A stretch of 64,000 nt of DNA from an uncultured Pseudomonadales bacterium (GTDB lineage: Bacteria; Pseudomonadota; Gammaproteobacteria; Pseudomonadales; Porticoccaceae). A program made the position numbers and the translations under genes. Of the stretch, positions 37,775 to 45,999 are shown piece by piece (position 1 is the first letter of the stretch; each line of letters opens with the position of its first letter). The stretch is taken from contig CALSQH010000003.1 of the NCBI GenBank assembly GCA_943788445.1, positions 62,001 through 126,000 on the forward strand, in the 5' to 3' direction. A model generated the notes under the pieces. The model saw only the letters and a program-made list of their open reading frames with translations. It was not told the origin of the DNA and made no database searches.

Positions 37775-38185
37775 TCAGCTAAGTAACACACCCATAGACA
37801 GTCGGTCTTCTTCTTTAAAACCTAATGTTTTATAGAAATTTGCAACCTTCGCATTATCTGCTCGTACCTGTAAATTAACCTTAATACAGCCCTGCTCCTT
37901 TAGCTTGGTAACCACCGCCCTAACAAGTTTTGCCCCTACGCCTTCCCGACGATATTCTTCAAGTACTGAAACTGAATAGAGCCAACCACGAACACCATCA
38001 TAACCGCCCATACAGCAACCGATTAAGTGGTCACCAGTCTCAGCGACATAAATCAGATCATCAACTTTAAGCTTTGCCTCAATAACTGCAGCTGGCTCGT
38101 TATGACCTGTATCACCAGGAAAAACTGCCTTTAAAAGCGCAACCAAACGGTCATGATCACCATGGCTGTATTTACGAACTTCCAT
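37775..38185 (-). CDS. GNAT-family N-acetyltransferase (YpeA-like)
   Basis: A 136-residue GNAT acetyltransferase that should transfer an acetyl group from acetyl-CoA to an amine or protein N-terminus. The acetyl-CoA loop region is VSVLEEYRREGVGAKLVRAV, preceded by MGGYDGVRGWLYSV as in E. coli YpeA, and ANFYKTLGF closes the fold. The ATG at 38185 has GAGAGG upstream; a TTG at 38209 is less likely. The gene alone fills the interval between two inverted copies of a palindromic element. Confidence 0.85.
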   Translation of the reverse strand: MEVRKYSHGDHDRLVALLKAVFPGDTGHNEPAAVIEAKLKVDDLIYVAETGDHLIGCCMGGYDGVRGWLYSVSVLEEYRREGVGAKLVRAVVTKLKEQGCIKVNLQVRADNAKVANFYKTLGFKEEDRLSMGVLLS

Positions 38186-38288
38186 ACCCAAGCCTCTCCA
38201 TTTCTCCAAGAAAGATTTAAATATAGGTCAGAAACTTGGATATTTCCCTGCAAGATTTTAAAAAAAGGAAATCCGCGCCGATCATTCA

Positions 38289-38445
38289 AATAGCACCTGT
38301 CTCTTCCCTTGAGATCAATCAGGGCCCGCTTATGGATTTGTAATTTTCAGATTGAGCGAGCGCTTGTTTGAGCGAAGCGAGTTGCGGGAGCGCTGGAAAT
38401 TGCAAATCCATGGGGTCGATCTCAAGGGAAGAGACAGGGGCTATT
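38289..38445. repeat. Structured palindromic element, copy 2 (inverted)
   Basis: This 157-bp element is the reverse complement of the one at 37556. The terminal arms are CTGTCTCTTCCCTTGAGATC and its complement, 26 to 28 bases long with one or two mismatches. The inner stem differs in sequence from copy 1 (ATGGATTTG... in place of ATGAGTTTA...) but still pairs, partly through G-T pairs. The central loop is nearly identical in both copies. No target-site duplication was found. Confidence 0.85.
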
Positions 38446-38472
38446 CCGCTCCCAAACTAAGGAGTAACCGGC

Positions 38473-38511
38473 GAGGAGATCCCTCGTCGCTGCGCTCTGT
38501 CGGGATGACAG
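38473..38511. repeat. Dispersed repeat copy (GAGATCCCTCGTCGC type)
   Basis: The string GAGATCCCTCGTCGCTGCG continuing into CTCTGTCGGGATGACA matches the copies at 43479 and, partly, 20.3 and 50.6 kb. It lies between the palindromic element and the quinone-oxidoreductase-like gene. Confidence 0.7.
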
Positions 38512-38549
38512 GATAAATTGGAAAAACTCGGCCTAAACCGGAGCGACAT

Positions 38550-39530
38550 TTACACCATAGATAAAATAACCTTGCCCTTAGCGCGGCGTTCAGAGATTGA
38601 GGCAAATGCCGCTTTGTAATCATCCAGCGGATAGACCTCAGTCACCAGCGGTGAAAACGCACCGCCATCAATCATCGCAATCAGCTCCTGAAAATTCTTT
38701 TGAGATTCCCGAGGAAACTTAGTTGCCCAGGTGCCCCACCAAACACCAACAATAGAAGCGCCCTTCAGCAAACAGAGATTAAGCGGCATTTTGGGAATCG
38801 GGCCCGACGCAAAACCAATCACCAGAAAGCGACCATCCCAGGCAATAGCGCGGAATGCCTGTTCGGAAAAATCACCCCCGACAGGATCGTAAATCACATC
38901 TACACCCTTACCCTTAGTCAGCGCCTTAACCTGCTCTTTAAGATTTTCAGTAGAATAGTTAATCCGCAGATCCGCACCCGCCTCAAAGGCAAAATCCAGC
39001 TTCTCTTCACTGCTAGCCGCAGCAATAACCGTGGCACCCATCGCCTTGGCGATCTGAATAGTAGCAATACCCACGCCCCCAGCAGCACCCATAACAAGTA
39101 AAGTCTCGCCGGGCTGAATCTTAGCCTGCTGCTTCAGGGCGTAATAAGAAGTCCCGTAAGTAATTGCAAAACCCGCCGCCTGTTCAAAACTCATGCTCTC
39201 GCCCAAACAGAACGACAAATATTCTGAAGTCACGCACTGCTCTGCAAAGCCACCAAAGGGAACCGTGGCTATCACCTTGTCGCCCACCGCGCGGGTGCTG
39301 ACACCCTCGCCCACTGCCGTGACTACACCGGCCACTTCGGCGCCGGGAACAAACGGCAGTGGTGGCTTAAACTGATACTTTCCTTGAACGGTCAACAGGT
39401 CGGGAAAATTAACCCCAGAAGCTTTTACATCAATCAGAATCTCGCCCTTACCAACTTCCGGCGTGGGTCGATCTTCAAGATCAAGCTGTTCTGGTGGTGC
39501 AAATTCATTACAGACAAGTGCTTTCATCAT
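38550..39530 (-). CDS. NADPH:quinone oxidoreductase-like MDR-family dehydrogenase
   Basis: A 326-residue medium-chain dehydrogenase/reductase without the catalytic-zinc pattern, so of the quinone oxidoreductase type. The N-terminal domain has GVNFPDLLTVQGKYQFKPPL and GAEVAGVVTAVGEG. The NAD(P)-binding motif is GAAGGVGIATIQIAKAMGA near residues 148-166. It probably reduces a quinone or enoyl compound with NADPH. It lies 42 bp after an acyl-CoA dehydrogenase on the same strand, which suggests a shared catabolic operon. Confidence 0.87.
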   Translation of the reverse strand: MMKALVCNEFAPPEQLDLEDRPTPEVGKGEILIDVKASGVNFPDLLTVQGKYQFKPPLPFVPGAEVAGVVTAVGEGVSTRAVGDKVIATVPFGGFAEQCVTSEYLSFCLGESMSFEQAAGFAITYGTSYYALKQQAKIQPGETLLVMGAAGGVGIATIQIAKAMGATVIAAASSEEKLDFAFEAGADLRINYSTENLKEQVKALTKGKGVDVIYDPVGGDFSEQAFRAIAWDGRFLVIGFASGPIPKMPLNLCLLKGASIVGVWWGTWATKFPRESQKNFQELIAMIDGGAFSPLVTEVYPLDDYKAAFASISERRAKGKVILSMV

Positions 39531-39572
39531 ACTCCCCGACTCAATTTATTATTGTTATTTCCCAACCACAAT

Positions 39573-40787
39573 TTACATGTACTGCTTTAGCTCACGGCGA
39601 CCGATCACCATACGGTGAACCGCATCCGGGCCATCGGCAAAACGTAGAACACGCATTCCGCCATACCAGTTTGCCAGCGGCGTATCCTGAGACAGACCCA
39701 AACCACCGTACATTTGCATAGCTTCATCAATAATCTTTAAGGCCATATTCGGCGCGGCAACTTTAATCATTGAGATATAGGGCTGCGCAGCATCGGTACC
39801 AACATTGTCCATCAACCAAGCGGCTTTTAGGCACAGCAGCCGAGTCATCTCAATATCAATACGCGCCTGAGCAATAATATCCACATTGCCACCCAATTTA
39901 GCCAGTGGACGCCCAAAGGCTTCACGCTCAAGAGAACGCTCACACATCATCTTTAAGGCCGCTTCTGCAAGACCAATTGAACGCATACAGTGATGAATGC
40001 GGCCCGGCCCTAAACGTCCCTGAGCTACTTCAAAGCCACGGCCTTGGCCGAGGATCATATTTTCTTTAGGGACTCGCACATCGGTAAAACGCATATGCAT
40101 ATGACCGTGAGGGGCATCGTCTATATTGAAAATTTCCATGGGACGGAGGTTTTGTACACCAGGCGTAGCAAAGGGAACCAACACCTGTGAATGGCGCGAG
40201 TGACGCGGTGCATCAGGATCGGTATTGCACATCACAATCATAATTTCACAGCGCGGATCACCGGCACCAGAGATCCAGATTTTCTCGCCGTTAAGCACCC
40301 ATTCGTCACCATCGGCAACACAGGACATAGCAATGTTAGTCGCATCGGATGAGGCGACATCGGGCTCTGTCATTGCATAAGCAGAACGAATTTCACCGTT
40401 GAGCAGAGGTGTTAACCAGCGCTCTTTTTGCTCTTCGGTACAGAAGCGCGCCAGCACTTCCATATTGCCGGTATCCGGCGCGGAACAGTTAAAAACTTCA
40501 GGGGCCAGATGAGAACGTCCTGTCTCTTCTGCGATGTAGGCATACTCAACGGTATTTAAGCCGTGGCCACCTTCCCAGTGGGTGAGGAAGAAATTCCACA
40601 GGTTTTGGACTTTGGCTTTAGTCTTGAGACTCTCGAGAATCTCAGCCTGGCGCTCGGTATAAGTCCAGCGATCACCTTTGCTGATCTCAGCGTGATATTC
40701 CCTCTCTAAGGGCAGAATCTCCGTATCAATAAACTGTTTTACTTCTGCCAGTATGGGTTTGACCTTGTCGCTAATACCTAAATCCAT
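39573..40787 (-). CDS. Acyl-CoA dehydrogenase
   Basis: A 404-residue FAD-dependent acyl-CoA dehydrogenase that introduces the first double bond in beta-oxidation. The signature YAMTEPDVASSDATNI and VLNGEKIWISGAGDP lie near residues 135-175. GRPLAKLGGNVDIIAQARID and the C-terminal QMYGGLGLSQDTPLANWYGG follow. The type resembles long-chain ACAD10/11-like dehydrogenases rather than FadE. It is the third of three such genes in a row. Confidence 0.92.
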   Translation of the reverse strand: MDLGISDKVKPILAEVKQFIDTEILPLEREYHAEISKGDRWTYTERQAEILESLKTKAKVQNLWNFFLTHWEGGHGLNTVEYAYIAEETGRSHLAPEVFNCSAPDTGNMEVLARFCTEEQKERWLTPLLNGEIRSAYAMTEPDVASSDATNIAMSCVADGDEWVLNGEKIWISGAGDPRCEIMIVMCNTDPDAPRHSRHSQVLVPFATPGVQNLRPMEIFNIDDAPHGHMHMRFTDVRVPKENMILGQGRGFEVAQGRLGPGRIHHCMRSIGLAEAALKMMCERSLEREAFGRPLAKLGGNVDIIAQARIDIEMTRLLCLKAAWLMDNVGTDAAQPYISMIKVAAPNMALKIIDEAMQMYGGLGLSQDTPLANWYGGMRVLRFADGPDAVHRMVIGRRELKQYM

Positions 40788-40912
40788 CTGCTTATCCCTC
40801 TTATTTTTATTCTATTAATTTTTATAATCACTGGCTTGTCTGCGCCAGATACAAAAACGGGCGGCCAATTGTGCAAGCCCTATTCTGTCATATTATTACG
40901 GCACTGTAGCTT

Positions 40913-42052
40913 TTAGTAGCCAGAGAGCAGCGCAAAGCGATCACCATGATAACTATAGTCTCCAAACTGCATAGCGGCTGGACGGGCGCGTTTGATATAA
41001 AAGCCGACATCATATTCGTCAGTCATACCAATACCGCCGTGCATCTGAATCGCTTCGTTTGTCGCTAGTTCTGCGACTTCACAGAGTTTGGCTTTGGCGA
41101 TACTGACCGACACCGGACTCTTGGCGTCGCCTGCATCTAAAGCTTGCAGCGCTTTCAGGACGACGGATTTACACAGCTCAATCTCACTCCACCAGTGCGC
41201 GGCGCGATGCTGCAATGCCTGAAATGAGCCGATCAGCACGCCAAACTGCTTGCGCTCTTTTAAATATTGCAACGTAACATCAAAAGTCTGCTGTGCTATT
41301 CCCAGCATCTCTGCGGCGAGAAAAGCATTGCCTGCATCCAGTGTCGCAGAGAGTGCCGGAAAACCCTTACCCTCTTCACCTAAGAGTGCAGTTTCAGCTA
41401 CTTCAACATGATTAAAATTGATGTTGGCATAGTTGCGGGTATCGACCATTTCAGTGCGTTCAACCTCAACACCAGCAGCTGCGCGATCGACTATAAACAG
41501 GCTAATGCCTTGCATATCGCCGACCTCACCACCGGTGCGCGCGACAACAATCAACTTCTCGGCAGAGCTGCCATCGGCAACAAAACGCTTGCTACCATTT
41601 AAAACATAGCCCGCCCCTTGAGCTGATGCTGTCATACTGATCTGTGTCGGTGCATGGTGAATCTTCTCATCCACAGCCAGTGCCATGGTCAATTCACCCC
41701 CAGCGATAGCAGCCAAAAGTTCCGTTTTTTGATCTTCGCTGCCGGCTTGATTAATCGCTGTTACACCGAGAATTGCCGTAGAGAAAAGCGGTGAGGCCGT
41801 TAATGTGCGCCCAGTTTGCTCAACTATCTGGCCCATGCCCACATAACCAAACTCCAGGCCGCCGTATGCTTCTGGAACCAGTATTGCCGCCCAACCCATA
41901 TCCGTCATCTGACGCCAAAGATTATCCGCATAACCAGCCTCGCTAGCAGCGTCACGCTGTTTACGCAATTCACCAATGGGGGCAAATTCAGCCAGAAAAC
42001 CCTGCGCCGACTCTTTGAGCATTTGCTGTTCTTCGTTTATGACCATTGCCAT
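40913..42052 (-). CDS. Acyl-CoA dehydrogenase, small-subunit type
   Basis: A 379-residue acyl-CoA dehydrogenase-like protein. The fold motifs are present (GWAAILVPEAYGGLEFGYVG, YVLNGSKRFVADGSSAEKLI, IQMHGGIGMTDEYDVGFYIK), but the middle flavin-binding signature is weak (LAVDEKIHHAP). This pattern fits the small subunit of heteromeric dehydrogenases such as PimD. Its neighbour at 42096 looks like the large subunit, 43 bp upstream. Confidence 0.88.
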   Translation of the reverse strand: MAMVINEEQQMLKESAQGFLAEFAPIGELRKQRDAASEAGYADNLWRQMTDMGWAAILVPEAYGGLEFGYVGMGQIVEQTGRTLTASPLFSTAILGVTAINQAGSEDQKTELLAAIAGGELTMALAVDEKIHHAPTQISMTASAQGAGYVLNGSKRFVADGSSAEKLIVVARTGGEVGDMQGISLFIVDRAAAGVEVERTEMVDTRNYANINFNHVEVAETALLGEEGKGFPALSATLDAGNAFLAAEMLGIAQQTFDVTLQYLKERKQFGVLIGSFQALQHRAAHWWSEIELCKSVVLKALQALDAGDAKSPVSVSIAKAKLCEVAELATNEAIQMHGGIGMTDEYDVGFYIKRARPAAMQFGDYSYHGDRFALLSGY

Positions 42053-42095
42053 GATTCTGTACCTTTAAATTCTATTAGCTCGCTTGGTGGGAGGT

Positions 42096-43274
42096 TTAAC
42101 CCAAACCGAGGATATTTTTGGCGATAATATTTAGCTGAACTTCAGAGGTTCCGCCTTCAATTGAATTGCCTTTGGTGCGCAGCCAGGTGCGTGGCGTCCA
42201 ACCACCATTGGCGTTGGCGCCATCCCAGACCATTGCGTCACTGCCGTCGATTTTCATCATTAATTCAAAGCGGCGTTTATTTAATTCTGTACCGTAATAC
42301 TTGAGCATTGCGGAAGTTGCGCCAACACCATGGCCGGACTTAACTTCGTCGGTGACGCGCTCTGCGGTCAGGGCAAAGGCCGCGCCATCAATTTCCCATT
42401 TGAGTACATCCGCACGTAATAGTGGGTTATTCATACGACCCTGTTCAACACCCACTGTCTTGGAGGCAATCTGTCCAAGGGTCTCAGAACCCGCATCGGT
42501 CAGACCAAAGCCTCCGATCATTTCGCGCTCATGAGTGAGCAGGTATTTGGCGATTGTCCAACCCTTATTAAGGTCGCCTACGACTTGGTTTTTCTCAACC
42601 CTAACATCATCAAGAAAAGTTTCACAGAATGGAGAATTGCCCGAGATAAGCTTAATCGGCTTGGGCGTTACGCCCGGGGTTGCCATATCAAACAGCACTA
42701 GGCTGATACCCATCTGTTTTTTCGCTTCAAAATCGGTACGCAGCAGGCAGAACATCCAGTCGCATTTGTCAGCATAGGAGGTCCACACCTTTTGCCCATT
42801 GGCAATAAAGTGATCTCCCCGGTCTTCGCCTTTAGCTTGCAGGCCGGCCAGATCGGAACCAGCACCGGGCTCGGAATAGCCCTGACACCAGCGGATTTCT
42901 CCGCGAATAATAGGCGGCAAGTGCTGTTGTTTTAATTCTTCAGAGCCAAACTTTAACAGCGCAGGGCCGATCATCCAGATACCAAAGCTATCCAGTGGTG
43001 AGCGAGCGTTAATCCCTGCCATCTCTTCTTTGAGGATCTTGGTTTCGGCTTTGTTCAAACCGCCACCGCCGAATTCAGCAGGCCAATCTGGCGCTGTCCA
43101 GCCCTTGGCGCCCATGCGCTCCATCCACTGCTTTTGTTCTTCACTTTTAAAAGTCCAATTGCGGCCTCCCCAGCAGGCATCCCCTGAATCGGTCACTGGA
43201 AAACGCATCGTGGGGGGGCAGTTTTCTTCGAGCCAATCCCGAGTCTCTTGCCTGAAAGTTTGTAAATCAGTCAC
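42096..43274 (-). CDS. Acyl-CoA dehydrogenase, large-subunit type
   Basis: A 392-residue acyl-CoA dehydrogenase with a strong signature (WCQGYSEPGAGSDLAGLQ), FIANGQKVWTSYADKCDWMF, and the C-terminal RTWLRTKGNSIEGGTSEVQL typical of PimC-like large subunits. It is the first gene of the operon and is followed by the small-subunit-like gene. Such pairs act on dicarboxylic, steroid-side-chain or terpenoid acyl-CoAs; the substrate here is unknown. Confidence 0.9.
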   Translation of the reverse strand: MTDLQTFRQETRDWLEENCPPTMRFPVTDSGDACWGGRNWTFKSEEQKQWMERMGAKGWTAPDWPAEFGGGGLNKAETKILKEEMAGINARSPLDSFGIWMIGPALLKFGSEELKQQHLPPIIRGEIRWCQGYSEPGAGSDLAGLQAKGEDRGDHFIANGQKVWTSYADKCDWMFCLLRTDFEAKKQMGISLVLFDMATPGVTPKPIKLISGNSPFCETFLDDVRVEKNQVVGDLNKGWTIAKYLLTHEREMIGGFGLTDAGSETLGQIASKTVGVEQGRMNNPLLRADVLKWEIDGAAFALTAERVTDEVKSGHGVGATSAMLKYYGTELNKRRFELMMKIDGSDAMVWDGANANGGWTPRTWLRTKGNSIEGGTSEVQLNIIAKNILGLG

Positions 43275-43478
43275 TTTTTTCTCCTGCCATTCAGCTTGAA
43301 AATACTGTTGAGGTTTGTTTTTAGGATTTTGAATTGAACTTACAGTACGTTTTTATAGCATTCAAGCATTTGGGTGACAGGTAGACTAAGAATATAGGGG
43401 TTTTTCTCGTGCTTTTATGACTCGAGAGTTTTATTATCGGCCGACTATGGCAGGGTCGGCACAGCGATAACCCTGTAA

Positions 43479-43569
43479 AGAGATCCCTCGGCGCTGCGCT
43501 TTGTCGGGATGACAGTGGTTGCTTTACTTTGTCGGGATGACAGTGGTTGCTTTGCTTTGTAGGGATGAC
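43479..43569. repeat. Dispersed repeat expanded as 28-bp tandem units
   Basis: A copy of the dispersed repeat (AGATCCCTCGGCGCTGCGCT, then TTGTCGGGATGACAGTGGTT) has its last 28 bases repeated: units at 43493, 43521 and 43549, the last one shortened. It lies between the divergent dehydrogenase and tesB genes. The rest of the 340-bp gap holds no gene. Confidence 0.82.
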
Positions 43570-43614
43570 GCGATGCCTAAGTAAAAAACTCGATAAAGAA
43601 TCAAGGAAAAATGA

Positions 43615-44505
43615 ATGACTGAAGCATTAACGCAATTACTCAACACTCTCGGTCTCGAGAAAATTGATACCAATATCTATCGCGGGCAGACGCCAAAAAC
43701 TCGCAATAAAAGGGTATTTGGTGGTCAGGTCTTTGCTCAGGCAATGCGTGCTGCACAGGATACTGTCTCAGGCGAACGCATGGTTCATTCACAACACGCC
43801 TATTTTTTGCGCCCCGGCGATCCCAGAGTGCCAATTCTCTATGAAGTCGATGGTATTCGCGACGGCAGATCATTTACCACTCGTCGGGTAGTTGCCTCGC
43901 AGCGCGGCAAAGCAATTTTTAATACCGAGCTGTCGTTTCAGGTGATGGAGTCAGGGCTCTCTCATCAGGTAGATATGCCAGCCTGCGTGGGGCCGGAAGA
44001 ACTTGAAGACGACAGTATCCGCTGGGCGCGACTAAAAGAAGCAATGGAAGAAAAATCTCAAGATAGCTCTAATGTTAACTATCATTCAGATAGACCCATT
44101 GATATTCGCTCGGTAAATCCACTTGATCTTGTCAATCCGTCCGCTAGAGAACCCGAGCAGCTGGTATGGCTAAAAGCCAACGGTACAGTTGAAGATATCA
44201 ACGGCCAAGCTGATAGACCACTCCATCACGCCATCCTCGCCTATGCCTCGGACTTTAACCTGATGGGCACAGCACTGCTACCCCATGCCACAAACCTAAT
44301 GAATCCCAAACTACAGCCGGCCTCGCTGGATCACTGTATATGGTTCCACGATGATTTTAGAGCGGATGAATGGTTGCTGTATGCCATGGATAGTCCGCGC
44401 TCCAGTCATGCCCGCGGACTGAGTCGGGGATCCTTTTTTACTCGTGATGGGCGTTTGGTGGCCAGTACCATTCAGGAAGGACTAATGCGATTGCACAAAG
44501 ACTAA
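43615..44505 (+). CDS. tesB: Acyl-CoA thioesterase II TesB
   Basis: TesB hydrolyses medium- and long-chain acyl-CoA to free acid and CoA. The 296-residue protein is a double hot-dog fold. The N-terminal half has RVFGGQVFAQAMRAAQDTV and HSQHAYFLRPGDP. The C-terminal half has LAYASDFNLMGTALLPH, with the active-site Asp, and SLDHCIWFHDDF. Length matches the family (about 285-290). It is divergent from three acyl-CoA dehydrogenases. Confidence 0.94.
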   Translation: MTEALTQLLNTLGLEKIDTNIYRGQTPKTRNKRVFGGQVFAQAMRAAQDTVSGERMVHSQHAYFLRPGDPRVPILYEVDGIRDGRSFTTRRVVASQRGKAIFNTELSFQVMESGLSHQVDMPACVGPEELEDDSIRWARLKEAMEEKSQDSSNVNYHSDRPIDIRSVNPLDLVNPSAREPEQLVWLKANGTVEDINGQADRPLHHAILAYASDFNLMGTALLPHATNLMNPKLQPASLDHCIWFHDDFRADEWLLYAMDSPRSSHARGLSRGSFFTRDGRLVASTIQEGLMRLHKD

Positions 44506-44547
44506 ATGCACATCTTTAGGTTAATTAAAACGCCACCCAATCTAGCC

Positions 44548-44576
44548 TTGAACTTTACCGATTTGTGGTGTCTTAT
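44548..44576 (+). promoter_or_regulatory. Predicted sigma-70 promoter of the metal cluster
   Basis: TTGAAC (44548-44553) and TCTTAT (44571-44576) are separated by 17 bp. Transcription would start about seven bases after the -10 hexamer, at or next to the ATG at 44583, so the first message may be leaderless. No clear metal-responsive dyad is seen in the spacer. Confidence 0.45.
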
Positions 44577-44582
44577 TAGCCC

Positions 44583-44960
44583 ATGACATCCTATTCAAAA
44601 AGCAGATTTATTTTACTCAACGTACTGGTCATTGTATTCACAATGAATGCAGTGCTGGCGCACAGTGCCTGCTTTATGGACATGGCACCTGCTGAGCAAA
44701 ACGCTAACGTTGAAATGAATATGCACAACGGCAATATGCCTTGTCACACGCAAGATAGCAGTCAAGCTGATGGCCCAGGACAAAGTACAGAGAGCGCGAA
44801 AAAAGAGTGCTGTTCTGCTTGCTCGGTTATAGTTATCACCGTTGATGCAGTAAAACCAATTACAGCGACACACACAGATAAGATCCATGCGACTCTAATC
44901 TCATTTGTAACTCGCACATTAGATATCCCCTTCCGACCCCCCATCAATCACCTTTCATAG
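44583..44960 (+). CDS. Secreted Met/His/Cys-rich small protein, putative metal binder
   Basis: A 125-residue protein with a signal peptide (residues 1 to about 26, ending VLA). The mature part has many soft-metal ligands: CFMDMAP, MNMHNGNMPCH, CCSAC and HTDKIH, and it ends in a basic/proline tail (IPFRPPINHLS). The layout resembles CopL-type metal-binding proteins found next to copper genes, but the match is by composition and not certain. It is the first gene of a four-gene cluster with MerP-like, barrel and MerT-like genes. Copper(I), silver or mercury are plausible ligands. Confidence 0.65.
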   Translation: MTSYSKSRFILLNVLVIVFTMNAVLAHSACFMDMAPAEQNANVEMNMHNGNMPCHTQDSSQADGPGQSTESAKKECCSACSVIVITVDAVKPITATHTDKIHATLISFVTRTLDIPFRPPINHLS

Positions 44961-45013
44961 TTTTTCACACCCACCGCGGTGTTACATCCACTGAATAAAT
45001 GAAAGGTGAAACC

Positions 45014-45349
45014 ATGCTTAACAAAACTATAGCGATAGCGCTGCTCTATGCGCTGCTTGCCACCCCAGCTCTGGCACAAAACTATGTGGTCAGCGTGAAT
45101 GGCATTGTCTGTGAATTTTGCGCCTTTGGCGTCGGCAAAAAAATTCGTAAGCTGCCCTTTATCGACCCTTCGCAATACGACGAAGGCGTTAAAGTAGACA
45201 TTGAAAATCAGCGCGTATTTATTGCCATTCGCGATAATGTCTCACTCGATCAATCAGCTCTTTTCGAGGCGATTGAATCCGGCGGTTATGACCCCATCGA
45301 TATTCGCCAAATCACCGATAAAGAACCATCAACGGAGGTTATCGAATGA
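45014..45349 (+). CDS. Periplasmic MerP-like heavy-metal-associated protein
   Basis: A 111-residue protein with a signal peptide (LNKTIAIALLYALLATPALA) and a heavy-metal-associated fold. VSVNGIVCEFCAFGVGKKIR holds the CxxC metal site, and the C-terminal half (FEAIESGGYDPIDIRQ) matches the end of HMA domains. It is likely a periplasmic metal carrier. The ATG at 45014 follows AAAGGTG; an earlier ATG at 44999 lies inside that site. It overlaps the next gene as ATGA. Confidence 0.8.
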   Translation: MLNKTIAIALLYALLATPALAQNYVVSVNGIVCEFCAFGVGKKIRKLPFIDPSQYDEGVKVDIENQRVFIAIRDNVSLDQSALFEAIESGGYDPIDIRQITDKEPSTEVIE

Positions 45350-45999
45350 AACATACCTTCGTTGTTTTATTTATCACTCTCGTTAGCAATGCCTATGCCC
45401 ACCAGCCGGTTATGGATATGGCCCCGCGCTGGAATAATGGCTACGGCGTGCAGACTCGAGTGGAGCATGCAAATTCTGAAACCACCACATGGCTCGAGGG
45501 CGTTTACACCTTCAAACCCTCCCTGCGTATGACCTTAAAAGTGCCGCATAGCAATGGTAAAACTGGCGATGCTATTTTAGCCATGCCCATAAAACGCTAT
45601 AAAAATGACGGCGCATTCACCTCCAACTGGGGGCTTACACCCTCAGTGCGAATGCCGACGGGCGGCGGCAGTAAATGGGATGCGGGCCTAAGCCTGAGTT
45701 ATAGCGCTGAATCCAGAAAGGTATATACCCTCTACGACCTTTACACCCTCGGCGACACCACCGGCATCGATATCAACGCAGGTCTAGTGCATTCCGACGG
45801 CAAGGGCTCATCTTGGTTTACCCTGTGGGATATTACCGCCAAAGATTCAGACTCCGGCCAGCATCTGCTCACCGGCCCAGTGCTGGTCTATTTCAAGCGT
45901 AATATTATTGTCCGGGCTGAGTATAAATTTGAGGCCTATGATGACGACACTCAATGGGATGGTAACTACCTGAGCATTGGTATTGGGATGGTGTTTTAA
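45346..45999 (+). CDS. Putative outer-membrane beta-barrel protein of the metal cluster
   Basis: I do not recognise a named family. The 217-residue protein has a signal peptide (residues 1-18, ending AYA). The mature part begins HQPVMDMAPRW, again with Met/His, and then alternates polar and hydrophobic residues as in a small barrel (YGVQTRVEHANSETTTWLEG, LTPSVRMPTGGG, IIVRAEYKFEAYDDDTQW). It ends in an aromatic residue (SIGIGMVF), a typical outer-membrane assembly signal. Translation is coupled to the MerP-like gene, and the stop is directly followed by the MerT-like gene. A porin-like role in metal passage is inference. Confidence 0.7.
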   Translation: MKHTFVVLFITLVSNAYAHQPVMDMAPRWNNGYGVQTRVEHANSETTTWLEGVYTFKPSLRMTLKVPHSNGKTGDAILAMPIKRYKNDGAFTSNWGLTPSVRMPTGGGSKWDAGLSLSYSAESRKVYTLYDLYTLGDTTGIDINAGLVHSDGKGSSWFTLWDITAKDSDSGQHLLTGPVLVYFKRNIIVRAEYKFEAYDDDTQWDGNYLSIGIGMVF

